Source of the DNA: Geobacter sp. AOG1
GTDB lineage: Bacteria; Desulfobacterota; Desulfuromonadia; Geobacterales; Geobacteraceae
Assembly (NCBI RefSeq): GCF_019972315.1
Contig: NZ_BLIZ01000001.1
Coordinates: 1,810,513-1,874,512, forward strand
DNA: 64,000 nucleotides
Reading direction: 5' to 3'
This document shows, in pieces, positions 33,760-42,109 of the stretch (its first letter is position 1; each line of letters starts with the position of its first letter). Under the pieces are notes generated by a model, which was not told where the DNA came from, did not search any database, and saw only the letters and a program-made list of their open reading frames with translations. The position numbers and the translations under genes are program-made.

Positions 33760-34937
33760 ACAGGGGGATGTTCCGCGGCATTACGGGCAATGTCCTGGTG
33801 CTGGGGTTCGTCAGCTTTTTCACCGACGTATCCAGCGAGATGATCTATCCCCTCCTCCCCCTATTCCTGACTACTGTGCTCGGTGCGGGGCCGACGTTTC
33901 TCGGTATCATTGAGGGGGTGGCGGAATCCACTGCATCCTTCCTGAAACTTGGCTCCGGTATCCTTTCCGATCGGTTGCCGGGCCGCAAGGGGCTCGTACT
34001 GACCGGCTACACCGTTTCCGCCTTGGCCCGGCCGCTCATCGCCATGGCGACGACACCCCTGGCCGTCCTTGGTATCCGCTTTGCCGACCGTCTTGGCAAG
34101 GGGGTCCGCACATCACCCCGTGACGCACTCATTGCCGATTCGGTCGATGCCGGGGTGCGGGGCAAGGCCTTCGGGTTTCACCGCTCCATGGACCATGCCG
34201 GGGCCATTGTCGGTCCGCTCGTGGCGGCCGCCTGTCTTTCCTTGTTTGCCCTCGACCTGCGGACTGTATTCTGGCTCGCTGCCATACCGGGCATCCTGGC
34301 GGTGCTCCTCATAATCCTGAAAGTCCGGGAAACCGGTCGACGGCATCTTGAGGATGGTCACTTCCTGTTCACCATTCCCAAGGGGAGGCTGCGTACCTAC
34401 CTGTTGATCCTCTTCCTTTTTACCCTAGGGAATTCCTCCGATGCCTTTCTCCTGCTTCGGGCCAGCCAGTTAGGCGTGACCCCGGCGCTCATCCCCCTCC
34501 TCTGGACCTTCTTTCACCTCATAAAAATGCTTGCCACCATGCCGTTCGGCGCACTCTCGGACCGGGTCGGCCGGCGCGGAGTAATCGTTGCCGGCTGGTC
34601 TGTTTATGCCCTTGCCTACGTGGGATTCGCCCTGGCGACCACCGAACTGCACATCTGGCTCCTCTTTGCCTTCTACGGGCTATTCTATGGACTGACCGAA
34701 GGGGTGGAAAAGGCCTTTCTGGCGGATATTGCCGCCCCTGCCGAGCGTGGCGCGGCATTCGGCTGGTACAACTGCGCCATTGGCATCGGTGCCCTGCCTG
34801 CCAGTGTCATCTTCGGCGTTTTGTGGCAACGGCTGGGGCCTCACGTCGCCTTCGGCTGCGGCGCTGCCATTGCCTGCCTTGCGGGACTTCTCCTGCTGCT
34901 CTTCGTTCCGGCCCGGCGGCCGGGAGTCGCCAACTAA
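33756..34937 (+). CDS. Major facilitator superfamily transporter
   Basis: 393 residues with about twelve membrane helices. MFS motif A appears as SGILSDRLPGRKG near residues 69-81 and again, in the second half, as GALSDRVGRRG near 263-273. FFTDVSSEMIYPLLPLFL near the N-terminus is shared with a group of uncharacterised efflux-type MFS proteins. Substrate unknown; co-translation with rsmI is probably incidental. Confidence 0.85.
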   Translation: MNRGMFRGITGNVLVLGFVSFFTDVSSEMIYPLLPLFLTTVLGAGPTFLGIIEGVAESTASFLKLGSGILSDRLPGRKGLVLTGYTVSALARPLIAMATTPLAVLGIRFADRLGKGVRTSPRDALIADSVDAGVRGKAFGFHRSMDHAGAIVGPLVAAACLSLFALDLRTVFWLAAIPGILAVLLIILKVRETGRRHLEDGHFLFTIPKGRLRTYLLILFLFTLGNSSDAFLLLRASQLGVTPALIPLLWTFFHLIKMLATMPFGALSDRVGRRGVIVAGWSVYALAYVGFALATTELHIWLLFAFYGLFYGLTEGVEKAFLADIAAPAERGAAFGWYNCAIGIGALPASVIFGVLWQRLGPHVAFGCGAAIACLAGLLLLLFVPARRPGVAN

Positions 34938-35480
34938 CAGTTATCACTCCATTTTCTGTCTGCTTGTCTTTCTGCTGATTCCAGTGTCTCCCCCCTTTTG
35001 TTCCACGGAAATGTGCATTTGGTGAAATGACGTTTTATGCGGGTAAATGGCGATGAACTGGCCCCGTAATGCCGTCTTATGACATCTATACATATTTGCG
35101 TTACTGCAGTGGCCATTTGTTGCATTGCTATAACAGTCTAATGTCAAACAACAAATTCTCATGGAAGCACAAGCGTGCCAATGCTAACGTGATTTGGCCG
35201 GCTTTATGCTAGATAAACTGAGGTTTGCATATCGGTCGATTTAAAGCGAAAGTGCGACCGCAAAATTTTTTTGTCTCGTGATGTAAGTAAGTACTTGCAA
35301 TTATGGCCATAAACTGCACCGCTGGCTGCATGGATTCTTTTTATTGTTTCGATGAGAAATGCTTCAAGTTTTGTGAAATTATGCGAAGCATGGGTTGTCA
35401 TACTGTAAATTAATGTTAACCTTCAAAGAGTCGTCTGCTCATATATCAAAGTAGTGTCTTTTTGCATACAAGGGGTCGAA
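34938..35480. promoter_or_regulatory. 543-bp AT-rich region upstream of the TetR/conduit genes, with a sigma-54-like site
   Basis: No gene is supported; short - strand frames here look random. TGGCCGG-N4-ATGCT at 35195-35210 keeps the GG and GC of the -24/-12 sigma-54 consensus at the correct 12-base interval, in the + direction. The AT-rich sequence and the length suit an upstream control region for the electron-conduit operon. No terminator after the MFS gene is obvious. Confidence 0.4.
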
Positions 35481-36092
35481 TTGGCCAGGACCCAGCCCGA
35501 ATCCGATACCAGGGAAAGGATATTGTGTGCCGCCCTGAAGCTCTTCGCAGAGATGGGGTATGCCGGCGCCTGTACCAAGGAGATAGCACGTGAGGCAGGG
35601 GTCGCCGAAGTGACCCTGTTCCGTCATTTTGTCAGTAAGGACAAGCTCCTCGAAGAGGTGATGTCCCGTTTTACCTTTGTTTCCGTTATGCCGCAGCTTC
35701 TCGCGGAGATTGCCGCTCTCCCCTGCGAGGAAGCGCTTACCACCCTCGCTGGAAGATTCATCGACTATCTCGTCCTGAGAAAGGACTGGGTGAGGATCAT
35801 GCAGGCGGAAATGCAGCGCGCACCGGCCAAGCTTTTCACGGTGTATCATGCATTCCTGGATGACCTGCTCGGCGGATTTGTTGCCTGTTTCCGCCAACTG
35901 CAGCAGCGGGGCTGTCTGGGGGATTTCGACCTGGAGCAGGGCGCGCGAATGTTCCATGGTATCTGCTTCAATTATTTCAATCAGGAAGAACTGCAGGGGC
36001 GGAAGAACTACAAGTCCACCGATCGTGAGCTGGTGATTCGTGAGTTCGTGCGGATATTCCTGTATGGCACGTGTAGCAGGCGTTCTGAATGA
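35481..36092 (+). CDS. TetR/AcrR family regulator of the porin-cytochrome operon
   Basis: 203 residues from TTG 35481, which follows AAGGGG; a GTG at 35454 is in frame but lacks such a site. The helix-turn-helix is RERILCAALKLFAEMGYAGACTKEIAREAGVAEVTLFRHF, read here as residues about 12-51 (landmarks ALKLFAEMGY and VAEVTLFRHF). The C-terminal two thirds is helical and unspecific, the ligand-binding part. It lies 99 bp upstream of a porin-cytochrome set; Geobacter omcB-type clusters are also preceded by a regulator gene (orfR). It probably controls that operon. Confidence 0.85.
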   Translation: MARTQPESDTRERILCAALKLFAEMGYAGACTKEIAREAGVAEVTLFRHFVSKDKLLEEVMSRFTFVSVMPQLLAEIAALPCEEALTTLAGRFIDYLVLRKDWVRIMQAEMQRAPAKLFTVYHAFLDDLLGGFVACFRQLQQRGCLGDFDLEQGARMFHGICFNYFNQEELQGRKNYKSTDRELVIREFVRIFLYGTCSRRSE

Positions 36093-36191
36093 GTAGACAT
36101 GTAAAAAAACCGTGTAAAAAGGAGGGATGCAAGCGACGAACCGTGACGCAAGTGGCAGCATGTGATCAACTTAGAAAGGAGGTCCGATTGA

Positions 36192-37403
36192 ATGGGGATT
36201 AAATGGGTAACACGCATGTGTCTCCTGGGGTCTCTGCTGGTTTCCACCACGGCCTGGTCCGCGGAAATCCATGGCAGAAGCTCCACCCAACTGTTGTGGT
36301 TCAATAACGAACTCATTGAGCAGCGCCAGTTCGAAGCGGCCGAGTACCTCCGCCTTTCCGTTACCAACATCGATAAGGCGGGCAAGTTCAACATCTACGG
36401 TTATGGCAGACTCTCCCAGGATTTCAGCAATGGCGAAGGGGGAGCAGGGCGGCTCTACTACCTTTATGGCGAGTACCGCGACCTGTTCGATAAGGCCGAC
36501 ATCCGAGTCGGCCGGCAGTTCGTTAATGTCGCTGCGGGGAGTGCCATCATCGATGGCCTCCAGGTCGATATCAAGAATATCGGTCCGGTGGGCTTTTCAC
36601 TGTTTGGCGGCCGCGATGTCATTTTCGGGCTTGACGGTGAGATCGGTTACAACTGGAACACCGACCTGGGCATGTCAGCCTATCTGACCGGCTTCAAGCA
36701 AACCGATGCCGAGGTGAGCTGGTTCCGCAAATGGGATCATGGCAATGTGGCCCGCGATATCCTGGGTCTGTCTGCCAAGCAGTACCTTCTGAACAACCTC
36801 AAGGTTTACGGGAATGCCAAATATGACCTGACTGCTGAAACATTCAACGAGGTTCAAGCCGGGTTGAAATACTTCCCCACGTCAAGCCTGGTCTTCACCG
36901 GCGAGTACTACCAAAGCTATGCCACCTTCGACACTACCTCCATCTACTCGGTGTTTGCCGTCAACGAGTACGCGGAAGGTCTGTTCAGGGTCGATTACAC
37001 CTTTAACGACATGGTATCGATCAATGCCGGCTACAATCGTCAGGGGTATGGCGAGGGTGCGGCAGCAAATGTCTACCACGTGGGACTGGGGGTTCGGCCT
37101 TTCGAGCCGCTCAAGGTGAATGTGGAGTATGACAACCGTACCGGCTACTATGGGAACACGAACGGGGTCATCATCGACGCTGACTATGCGATCACCAAGA
37201 AGGCCAATATAGCCGGCGGTTTCACCTACGACGTCTACCAGCGGGACTCTCTGACCAACGATGAAATTGCCCGTCGATACTGGCTGGGGGGTAAATACAA
37301 AGTCGCGAACAATGTGGCTGTTTCCGGGCGCATCCAGACCGATGTCAACGCGCAGTACCGGCATAACACATCCGGACGGGTTACATTCGACTATGACTTT
37401 TAG
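36192..37403 (+). CDS. ombB: Outer-membrane porin of a porin-cytochrome conduit (OmbB-like)
   Basis: 403 residues. A signal peptide (basic start, LLGSLLVSTTAWSA) is cleaved about residue 24. The rest has short amphipathic strands throughout and ends FDYDF with a terminal Phe. Size, gene order and C-terminus fit OmbB, the barrel that lets electrons cross the outer membrane by housing a cytochrome. GGAGGT lies shortly before the ATG. The assignment rests on its octaheme and multiheme-lipoprotein neighbours more than on its own motifs. Confidence 0.75.
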   Translation: MGIKWVTRMCLLGSLLVSTTAWSAEIHGRSSTQLLWFNNELIEQRQFEAAEYLRLSVTNIDKAGKFNIYGYGRLSQDFSNGEGGAGRLYYLYGEYRDLFDKADIRVGRQFVNVAAGSAIIDGLQVDIKNIGPVGFSLFGGRDVIFGLDGEIGYNWNTDLGMSAYLTGFKQTDAEVSWFRKWDHGNVARDILGLSAKQYLLNNLKVYGNAKYDLTAETFNEVQAGLKYFPTSSLVFTGEYYQSYATFDTTSIYSVFAVNEYAEGLFRVDYTFNDMVSINAGYNRQGYGEGAAANVYHVGLGVRPFEPLKVNVEYDNRTGYYGNTNGVIIDADYAITKKANIAGGFTYDVYQRDSLTNDEIARRYWLGGKYKVANNVAVSGRIQTDVNAQYRHNTSGRVTFDYDF

Positions 37404-37418
37404 AAAGGGGGTGCACTT

Positions 37419-38114
37419 GTGAAGAAACTGCTTTTCGTCTGTCTGCTTCTGCTGATGTCTGCCTTGTACGTGCAGCAGGCCGTGGCCCAGAAACAGCAGC
37501 ACAAAGAATATGCCGAAATGAAGATCGCCGAATGCAATGACTGCCACAAGGCGGAAGGGATTGCACCCAACCACGTCGGGGACTGGCTACGGAGCCACCG
37601 GACGCTTGTCAAGCAATCCACCAACAACTGTGCCCAATGCCATACGCAGTCGTTCTGTCTCGATTGCCACAAGGGTGGAGGGATCAACGCCGACCTGTCG
37701 GCGGATACCTTCGGTCGCGACTATGTGCCCAAGAGTCACCGGAGTGACTTCATCACCATTCATCCGATCAAGGCCGGGGACAACCCGCAGAATTGCTATC
37801 GTTGCCATGACCAGAAGTACTGCACCGCCTGCCATGACCGTTTCCCCAAAGGAAAGCTGCGGATCAAGTCGCACTTGATGCTCGGCCCCGACGGACAGAA
37901 GTATGCCCCTGCGTTGCATGAGCATGCGACCGAAGCACGGCGCAACCTTCAGTCCTGCCAGACCTGTCATCCGGAAGGTGATGTCTGCATCCAGTGTCAC
38001 TCCAGCGGCAAGACCAGTCCCCACCCCCGCAACTGGGGCAGGATCAAGGAAAATTTCCGGGACAAGGCAGGAGACAAGACCTGCAGAAAATGTCATCTGC
38101 CCGGAACGTATTGA
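37419..38114 (+). CDS. omaB: Periplasmic octaheme c-type cytochrome (OmaB-like)
   Basis: 231 residues with a signal peptide ending near AVAQ (residue 24). Eight CxxCH heme-binding motifs are present: CNDCH, CAQCH, CLDCH, CYRCH, CTACH, CQTCH, CIQCH and CRKCH. Length and heme number fit OmaB, the periplasm-facing partner in the Geobacter conduit that hands electrons to the outer-surface cytochrome. The GTG start follows AAAGGGGGTG, 15 bases after the porin stop. Confidence 0.85.
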   Translation: MKKLLFVCLLLLMSALYVQQAVAQKQQHKEYAEMKIAECNDCHKAEGIAPNHVGDWLRSHRTLVKQSTNNCAQCHTQSFCLDCHKGGGINADLSADTFGRDYVPKSHRSDFITIHPIKAGDNPQNCYRCHDQKYCTACHDRFPKGKLRIKSHLMLGPDGQKYAPALHEHATEARRNLQSCQTCHPEGDVCIQCHSSGKTSPHPRNWGRIKENFRDKAGDKTCRKCHLPGTY

Positions 38115-38150
38115 CGTCCCAATAGCCTACCAACACAAGGAGGAAACAGC

Positions 38151-40409
38151 ATGAGTAGAACAAGCCTGAAGTATTCAGCACTGCTTTTCGCGACACTGCT
38201 GGCGACCGCGCTTACCGGCTGCGGTACCGGCAACAAGGAGGGAGGGACCGCTGCAGCGAATGTGGCGAAGGTTGACGAGGCAACATGCAGGGTCTGTCAT
38301 TCAACCACAATTGACCCTATATCAAAGACCCAACTTCTTCCCGAATATCTTAACTCGGCACATAACACGGATGAAGCCGGTTGCCAGGGCTGTCATGGCG
38401 GCGGAGCCGAACATAATGGCGTCGGCCCGATCCCCTTCCCGGATCCGCTGGCCAGTAGCCGGTGCAGTGATGTTGCATGTCATGGGGACGGTGGCATCAA
38501 CAAGGTTCCTTTTGCGGCTGTCAAAGGCTTGGACTTTAATAAAACATGTGGCCCTTGCCACCTTCCCGCAGGCAGCACGAGTGGTGTTCACGGTGCCCAA
38601 CCGACCTTAGCAAGCACTGGTGGTGTTGGCTGTGTAGATTGCCACGCTGTAGCGCTGGAGCATGGGCCGGGTCTGGTGGTTGACAACAGCGGCGTTCGCG
38701 CCATCGTTGGTGAATTCTCCAAGAGATCGCACCACATCACCGGTGCCGCACCCACGAATGCACAGTGCGTAGTTTGCCACCTGGAAGGCAAACTGGGTGC
38801 TGCAGCTGGCCAAGTTGTTGTTGATGCCACCTACCACATGAAAGACAACAAAATTTATCTGCGTAATGCCGATACCGATGCCGCCATCGCTTGGAGCGGT
38901 ACCGAACATACCGACATGGACAACTTCTGCTTCTCCTGCCATGACAGCAACGGCGCAACCAGCGCTGGTATCGCTGCAATCATGGCGGGCCAGAACTTCG
39001 GTGGCCCCTTCTCGGCTACCAACCCGTTTGCCGATACCCTGACCAACGGTTATGACCAGGTGGCCCGTGCTGGCGTAGTTGATGTAAAGACCGCCTTCAC
39101 TACCACCAACGCTTCGCACCATGCAGTCAGCGGCCAGCGTTACAAGTACCGCTTCTCAACTGCAGCCAATGCGGCAGCATGGGCTGCACGTACGGGTAAA
39201 CCGATGCCTGCGGCCAGCGAAATCGCTGAGGGGCACACCGACCTCGACGGTAATGCTATTGATCCTGCCGCGTTCGCCGAAACGATGACGGGTGATTTCA
39301 CCCTCGACAAAGTAGCCGTAGGCGATGGCAGCGGTAGTTTTGCAGCTTCAGGAATCACCGGTTCACAATATCTGCCCAAGGGCGAAGGGGAAGCAACCCT
39401 CTACGAAGCAAGCAAGTTCGTAGCCACCTACATCCCGCTCGGCGCCACCCAGAACGTCGCCGACAACTCCACTCTTCATTGCGGCGACTGCCACACCGTC
39501 GGTCAGTGGAAAAAAGGTTCCTCCACGAGCGCTGATGGTTCGGCGACCCCTGTTGCCATCGGCGCACACGGATCCGCCAACGAGTACCTGCTGCGTAACA
39601 GCCTCGGTACCGATGCGCTGCATGACAACCTCACCTATGTATGCTTCAACTGTCACGTGGCAGGTCTTAACAAAGGCACGTTCAACTCGGCCGGTGCAGG
39701 TTTTGGCCAACTCCACCCGGTTCAGAACAAGAACCAGGTTCTGGGCTATGCTACTGCCCACTCCGTATCGGCCTTCCATATCCAGTGTCTCGCGGACTCG
39801 GCCAACAATATCGGCGTTACAACGCGTCTTGCGCATTCCTGGGAGCCAGACAAAACGCAATTCAATGATTTCATTCCTGCACCGGGTGCTACGGCACCGA
39901 TGCCTGGCGGCTCGACCGAACCGTTCATTACCGGCAGCAATGCCAACTCCGGTAATATTACCGGCATCGCCTGCACCAACTGCCATAACAGCGCCCTCCG
40001 CAGCGGCTTCGGCGGCATCCACGGTGGTGACAACACCTACGTCGATGGTCTCGGCAGAACGCAGAAATCCTACCGCTTCATGCCGGGTATGGGTAACTAC
40101 CGCTATGCACCTCCGGGCGGCTGGGATGGCAAAGACCTGTCTCCTCAACCAGCGACCGGCCCGACTCCTGGCTCAAGCCTGTTAACTCCGGATGGGAAAC
40201 CGGCTGGTGGCTGCTATACCAACAGTGCACTTACCGGAACTGATGGCAATGCTGGCTTCAGTGCCTGTTCACACCACGGCACATCTGTACCAGTGGCGGG
40301 AACAAATCCGATGGGTGGTGGCACCACCAGAACACCGACCGCCGCTGAACCGACGGTCCGTGAAGCAACGGCCGGCAACGCACTCGTAACACGGCCTCTG
40401 AAGTACTAG
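38151..40409 (+). CDS. omcB: Outer-surface multiheme cytochrome c lipoprotein (OmcB-like)
   Basis: 752 residues. A lipoprotein signal ends in LTGC, with Cys24 as lipidation site. Nine CxxCH motifs are visible, plus one CX4CH (C105-SDVA-C110-H111). Two other cysteine sites are odd: Cys688 and Cys706 in a C-X17-C-Ser-His-His arrangement, and a lone Cys546. OmcB of G. sulfurreducens is described as dodecaheme, so here ten hemes are sure and up to two more would need unusual motifs. The stretches between hemes are Gly/Ala/Thr-rich. It would be the cell-surface end of the conduit and reduce metals or pass electrons outward. Confidence 0.85.
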   Translation: MSRTSLKYSALLFATLLATALTGCGTGNKEGGTAAANVAKVDEATCRVCHSTTIDPISKTQLLPEYLNSAHNTDEAGCQGCHGGGAEHNGVGPIPFPDPLASSRCSDVACHGDGGINKVPFAAVKGLDFNKTCGPCHLPAGSTSGVHGAQPTLASTGGVGCVDCHAVALEHGPGLVVDNSGVRAIVGEFSKRSHHITGAAPTNAQCVVCHLEGKLGAAAGQVVVDATYHMKDNKIYLRNADTDAAIAWSGTEHTDMDNFCFSCHDSNGATSAGIAAIMAGQNFGGPFSATNPFADTLTNGYDQVARAGVVDVKTAFTTTNASHHAVSGQRYKYRFSTAANAAAWAARTGKPMPAASEIAEGHTDLDGNAIDPAAFAETMTGDFTLDKVAVGDGSGSFAASGITGSQYLPKGEGEATLYEASKFVATYIPLGATQNVADNSTLHCGDCHTVGQWKKGSSTSADGSATPVAIGAHGSANEYLLRNSLGTDALHDNLTYVCFNCHVAGLNKGTFNSAGAGFGQLHPVQNKNQVLGYATAHSVSAFHIQCLADSANNIGVTTRLAHSWEPDKTQFNDFIPAPGATAPMPGGSTEPFITGSNANSGNITGIACTNCHNSALRSGFGGIHGGDNTYVDGLGRTQKSYRFMPGMGNYRYAPPGGWDGKDLSPQPATGPTPGSSLLTPDGKPAGGCYTNSALTGTDGNAGFSACSHHGTSVPVAGTNPMGGGTTRTPTAAEPTVREATAGNALVTRPLKY

Positions 40410-40423
40410 GCCTCTAAAGGAGA

Positions 40424-40447
40424 TGGAGGGATCGCAAGATCCCTCCA
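40424..40447 (+). other. Perfect hairpin after the omcB-like gene
   Basis: TGGAGGGATC (40424-40433) pairs completely with GATCCCTCCA (40438-40447) around a GCAA loop, a stable GNRA-type tetraloop. No T-run follows, so it may protect the mRNA 3' end rather than terminate; a true terminator lies 20 bases on. Confidence 0.6.
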
Positions 40448-40467
40448 CTCAATCCATGATATGCACT

Positions 40468-40498
40468 AAAGCCGGCCTTGTGCCGGCTTTTTTTATTT
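40468..40498 (+). terminator. Rho-independent terminator of the conduit operon
   Basis: AAAGCCGGC and GCCGGCTTT form a nine-pair stem around CTTGT (40477-40481), followed by TTTTATTTT. It separates the conduit genes from the cytochrome-maturation genes. Confidence 0.9.
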
Positions 40499-40574
40499 TA
40501 ATTTACCGATGCTTCTGATATAAAACTTAACAGCAAATTGGACCTTTTATTATAGGATATTCAAGCCATTAATG

Positions 40575-40607
40575 ACCTCCGAGGTTTTCGGACTCCGGGG
40601 GTTTTTT
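40575..40607 (+). promoter_or_regulatory. Attenuator-like hairpin before ccsB
   Basis: ACCTCCG near 40575 can pair with CGGGGGT near 40596-40602, with an inner CCGA/TCGG pairing, followed by a run of T. It lies about 20 bases before the ccsB start and after an AT-rich stretch, so it could be a leader attenuator rather than the end of an upstream gene. Confidence 0.45.
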
Positions 40608-40626
40608 ACGAAAAAGGCACAACCTG

Positions 40627-41451
40627 ATGTCAAACTTGGAAACCGTTCTCTTCTGGATAACGCTGGTGATTTACTCCCTGGCTGCAGGGGGATTCATCTA
40701 CGCCGTCGTGTTCAAAAATCCCCGGCCCCTGCCGAAACTGACGCTGCTCATCGTCGCTGGTTTCATCACCCACAGCGCTGCTATCTGCGCCCGTTACGTG
40801 GAAATTGGTCATCTCCCCTGGGCTGGAGATTACGAGAGTGCCCTTATGGGTGGGTGGTTCATTGTCGCAGTCACGCTGCTTGTTGCCTGGAATAACAAAG
40901 CGCTGCAGGGACTGGCCACTGCCACTATTCCGTTGGTGATCATCATGATGGGCTACGGGGTCATGCGCAACCCGACCCTCTCCCCCATGGCGGCGAATCT
41001 CAAGAGCAATTGGCTCTATATTCACGTTTACTTCGCCTGGCTGGCTTTCGGCTCCTATGCCCTGGCCATGGCCGCTGGCGTTCTCTACCTGCTGAAACGC
41101 AAGAACCCGGCAAATCCCGCTTTTGAGCGGTTCCCCTCGCTGACTCGCCTGGATGAGCTGATGTTTCGCTACCTTGTCTTCGGCTTCATCACCGATACCC
41201 TGATGATCTCGGCCGGTGCCATCTGGGCCAAGGACCTCTGGGGGAGCTACTGGAGCTGGGATCCGGTGGAGACCTGGTCCATGATCTCCTGGACCACCTA
41301 CGGGATTGCCATCCATCTGCGCGTTACCTTTGGGTGGCGCGAGTATCGGGTGGCGTGGTTACTGATTATTGCCCTGAGCACGGTCATTATCTCGTTTTTC
41401 GGCGTCAACTTTGTGAACAGCAGCAGCCAGCATTTCTTCAATGTGCAGTAA
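40627..41451 (+). CDS. ccsB: System II cytochrome c biogenesis protein CcsB (CcsA/ResC type), copy 1
   Basis: 274 residues, about eight membrane helices. The heme-handling WWD domain is intact: LWGSYWSWDPVETWSM at about 202-217, with membrane histidines expected in the helices around it (HSAAICARY, IHVYFAWLAFG, IHLRVTFGW). Such proteins present heme to apocytochromes on the outer face of the inner membrane together with a ResB/Ccs1 partner. The copy at 51,458 is very similar in every motif. This copy has no adjacent ResB and sits directly downstream of the multiheme conduit. Confidence 0.92.
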   Translation: MSNLETVLFWITLVIYSLAAGGFIYAVVFKNPRPLPKLTLLIVAGFITHSAAICARYVEIGHLPWAGDYESALMGGWFIVAVTLLVAWNNKALQGLATATIPLVIIMMGYGVMRNPTLSPMAANLKSNWLYIHVYFAWLAFGSYALAMAAGVLYLLKRKNPANPAFERFPSLTRLDELMFRYLVFGFITDTLMISAGAIWAKDLWGSYWSWDPVETWSMISWTTYGIAIHLRVTFGWREYRVAWLLIIALSTVIISFFGVNFVNSSSQHFFNVQ

Positions 41452-41498
41452 CAGATAACAAAGGAAGTGTAAAAGCACACCGAAAGGATATGTATACC

Positions 41499-41933
41499 AT
41501 GCAGATCAGTCCGGGACTCGGCGTTGCCATCATGATGAACAACTATCTCCACGATATGGCAACCGGGTTGTTAGTGGGGAGCGGTTTCGCTCTGCATGCC
41601 ATCATGCGCATACAGGCGTCCATGGACACGCCCGAGGCGACGTTCTTCTTCCTGAAGACAAACCGTCAAATGAAGAAACTTTTCAAGTTCGCCCTCTGGT
41701 GGGTAGTCCTGGGCGGCGTCCCGCGTACCATCTTCTATACCAGTTTCGAATGGGCCAATGCGGCCGACAAGCTGCAAGTGCCGGCGCTGGCGGTGAAGCA
41801 TGTCATGATGTTTACGGCGGTGGTCTGGGGAATTTACGCGTGGCGGAGGATGCAAGCGAAAGTAGTTAAGCTGCGCGATTCGCTTCCGGCGGAAATGCAG
41901 GCAGACCTGATGAGGGATGATGGAAGAAAATAA
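41499..41933 (+). CDS. Small inner-membrane protein of unknown function in the ccs region
   Basis: 144 residues from ATG 41499, ten bases after AGGA. Three hydrophobic segments are seen: MATGLLVGSGFALHAI, FALWWVVLGGVPRTIFY and LAVKHVMMFTAVVWGIYAW. Histidines lie at LHDM, ALHAI and VKHVMM, in or next to helices, which would suit heme b ligation; this is inference from position. A charged amphipathic tail ends the protein. It stands between a ccsB and the ABC permease operon, 47 bp after ccsB. No named family is recognised. Confidence 0.65.
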   Translation: MQISPGLGVAIMMNNYLHDMATGLLVGSGFALHAIMRIQASMDTPEATFFFLKTNRQMKKLFKFALWWVVLGGVPRTIFYTSFEWANAADKLQVPALAVKHVMMFTAVVWGIYAWRRMQAKVVKLRDSLPAEMQADLMRDDGRK

Positions 41934-42049
41934 CCTTTCACTGTCACAAATTACTGTTTGGCATTTGACCATGGCATTGAGGTGCATAAGGTTACCAAAG
42001 GTTTTCCCGTTGATGACCTACGTTCAACTCAATTAGAGGCAGAACCGAC

Positions 42050-42109
42050 ATGATGAAATTGAATTCGTCATTCCCTCAACCCGCATCCCTTATCTACCGG
42101 TCTACGTAA
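42050..42109 (+). CDS. Possible 19-residue leader peptide
   Basis: ATG ATG opens a 20-codon frame whose TAA shares its final A with the ATG of the ABC permease (TAATG). AGAGG lies ten bases upstream. The permease itself has no ribosome-binding site before its ATG, so translation of this short frame would deliver ribosomes to it. The peptide (MMKLNSSFPQ, then PASLIYRST) has no recognised motif. It may be a leader, or only a coupling device. Confidence 0.35.
   Translation: MMKLNSSFPQPASLIYRST

Noticed and set aside
35204-35401. 65-codon - strand frame in the region upstream of the TetR gene
   Set aside because: No ribosome-binding site, no recognisable domain, and codon use unlike the neighbouring genes.
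36093-36191. Cyclic-dinucleotide (GEMM-type) riboswitch before the porin gene
   Set aside because: Such riboswitches precede cytochrome genes in Geobacter, but the conserved core is not recognisable here; the GACGCAAG stretch alone is not enough.
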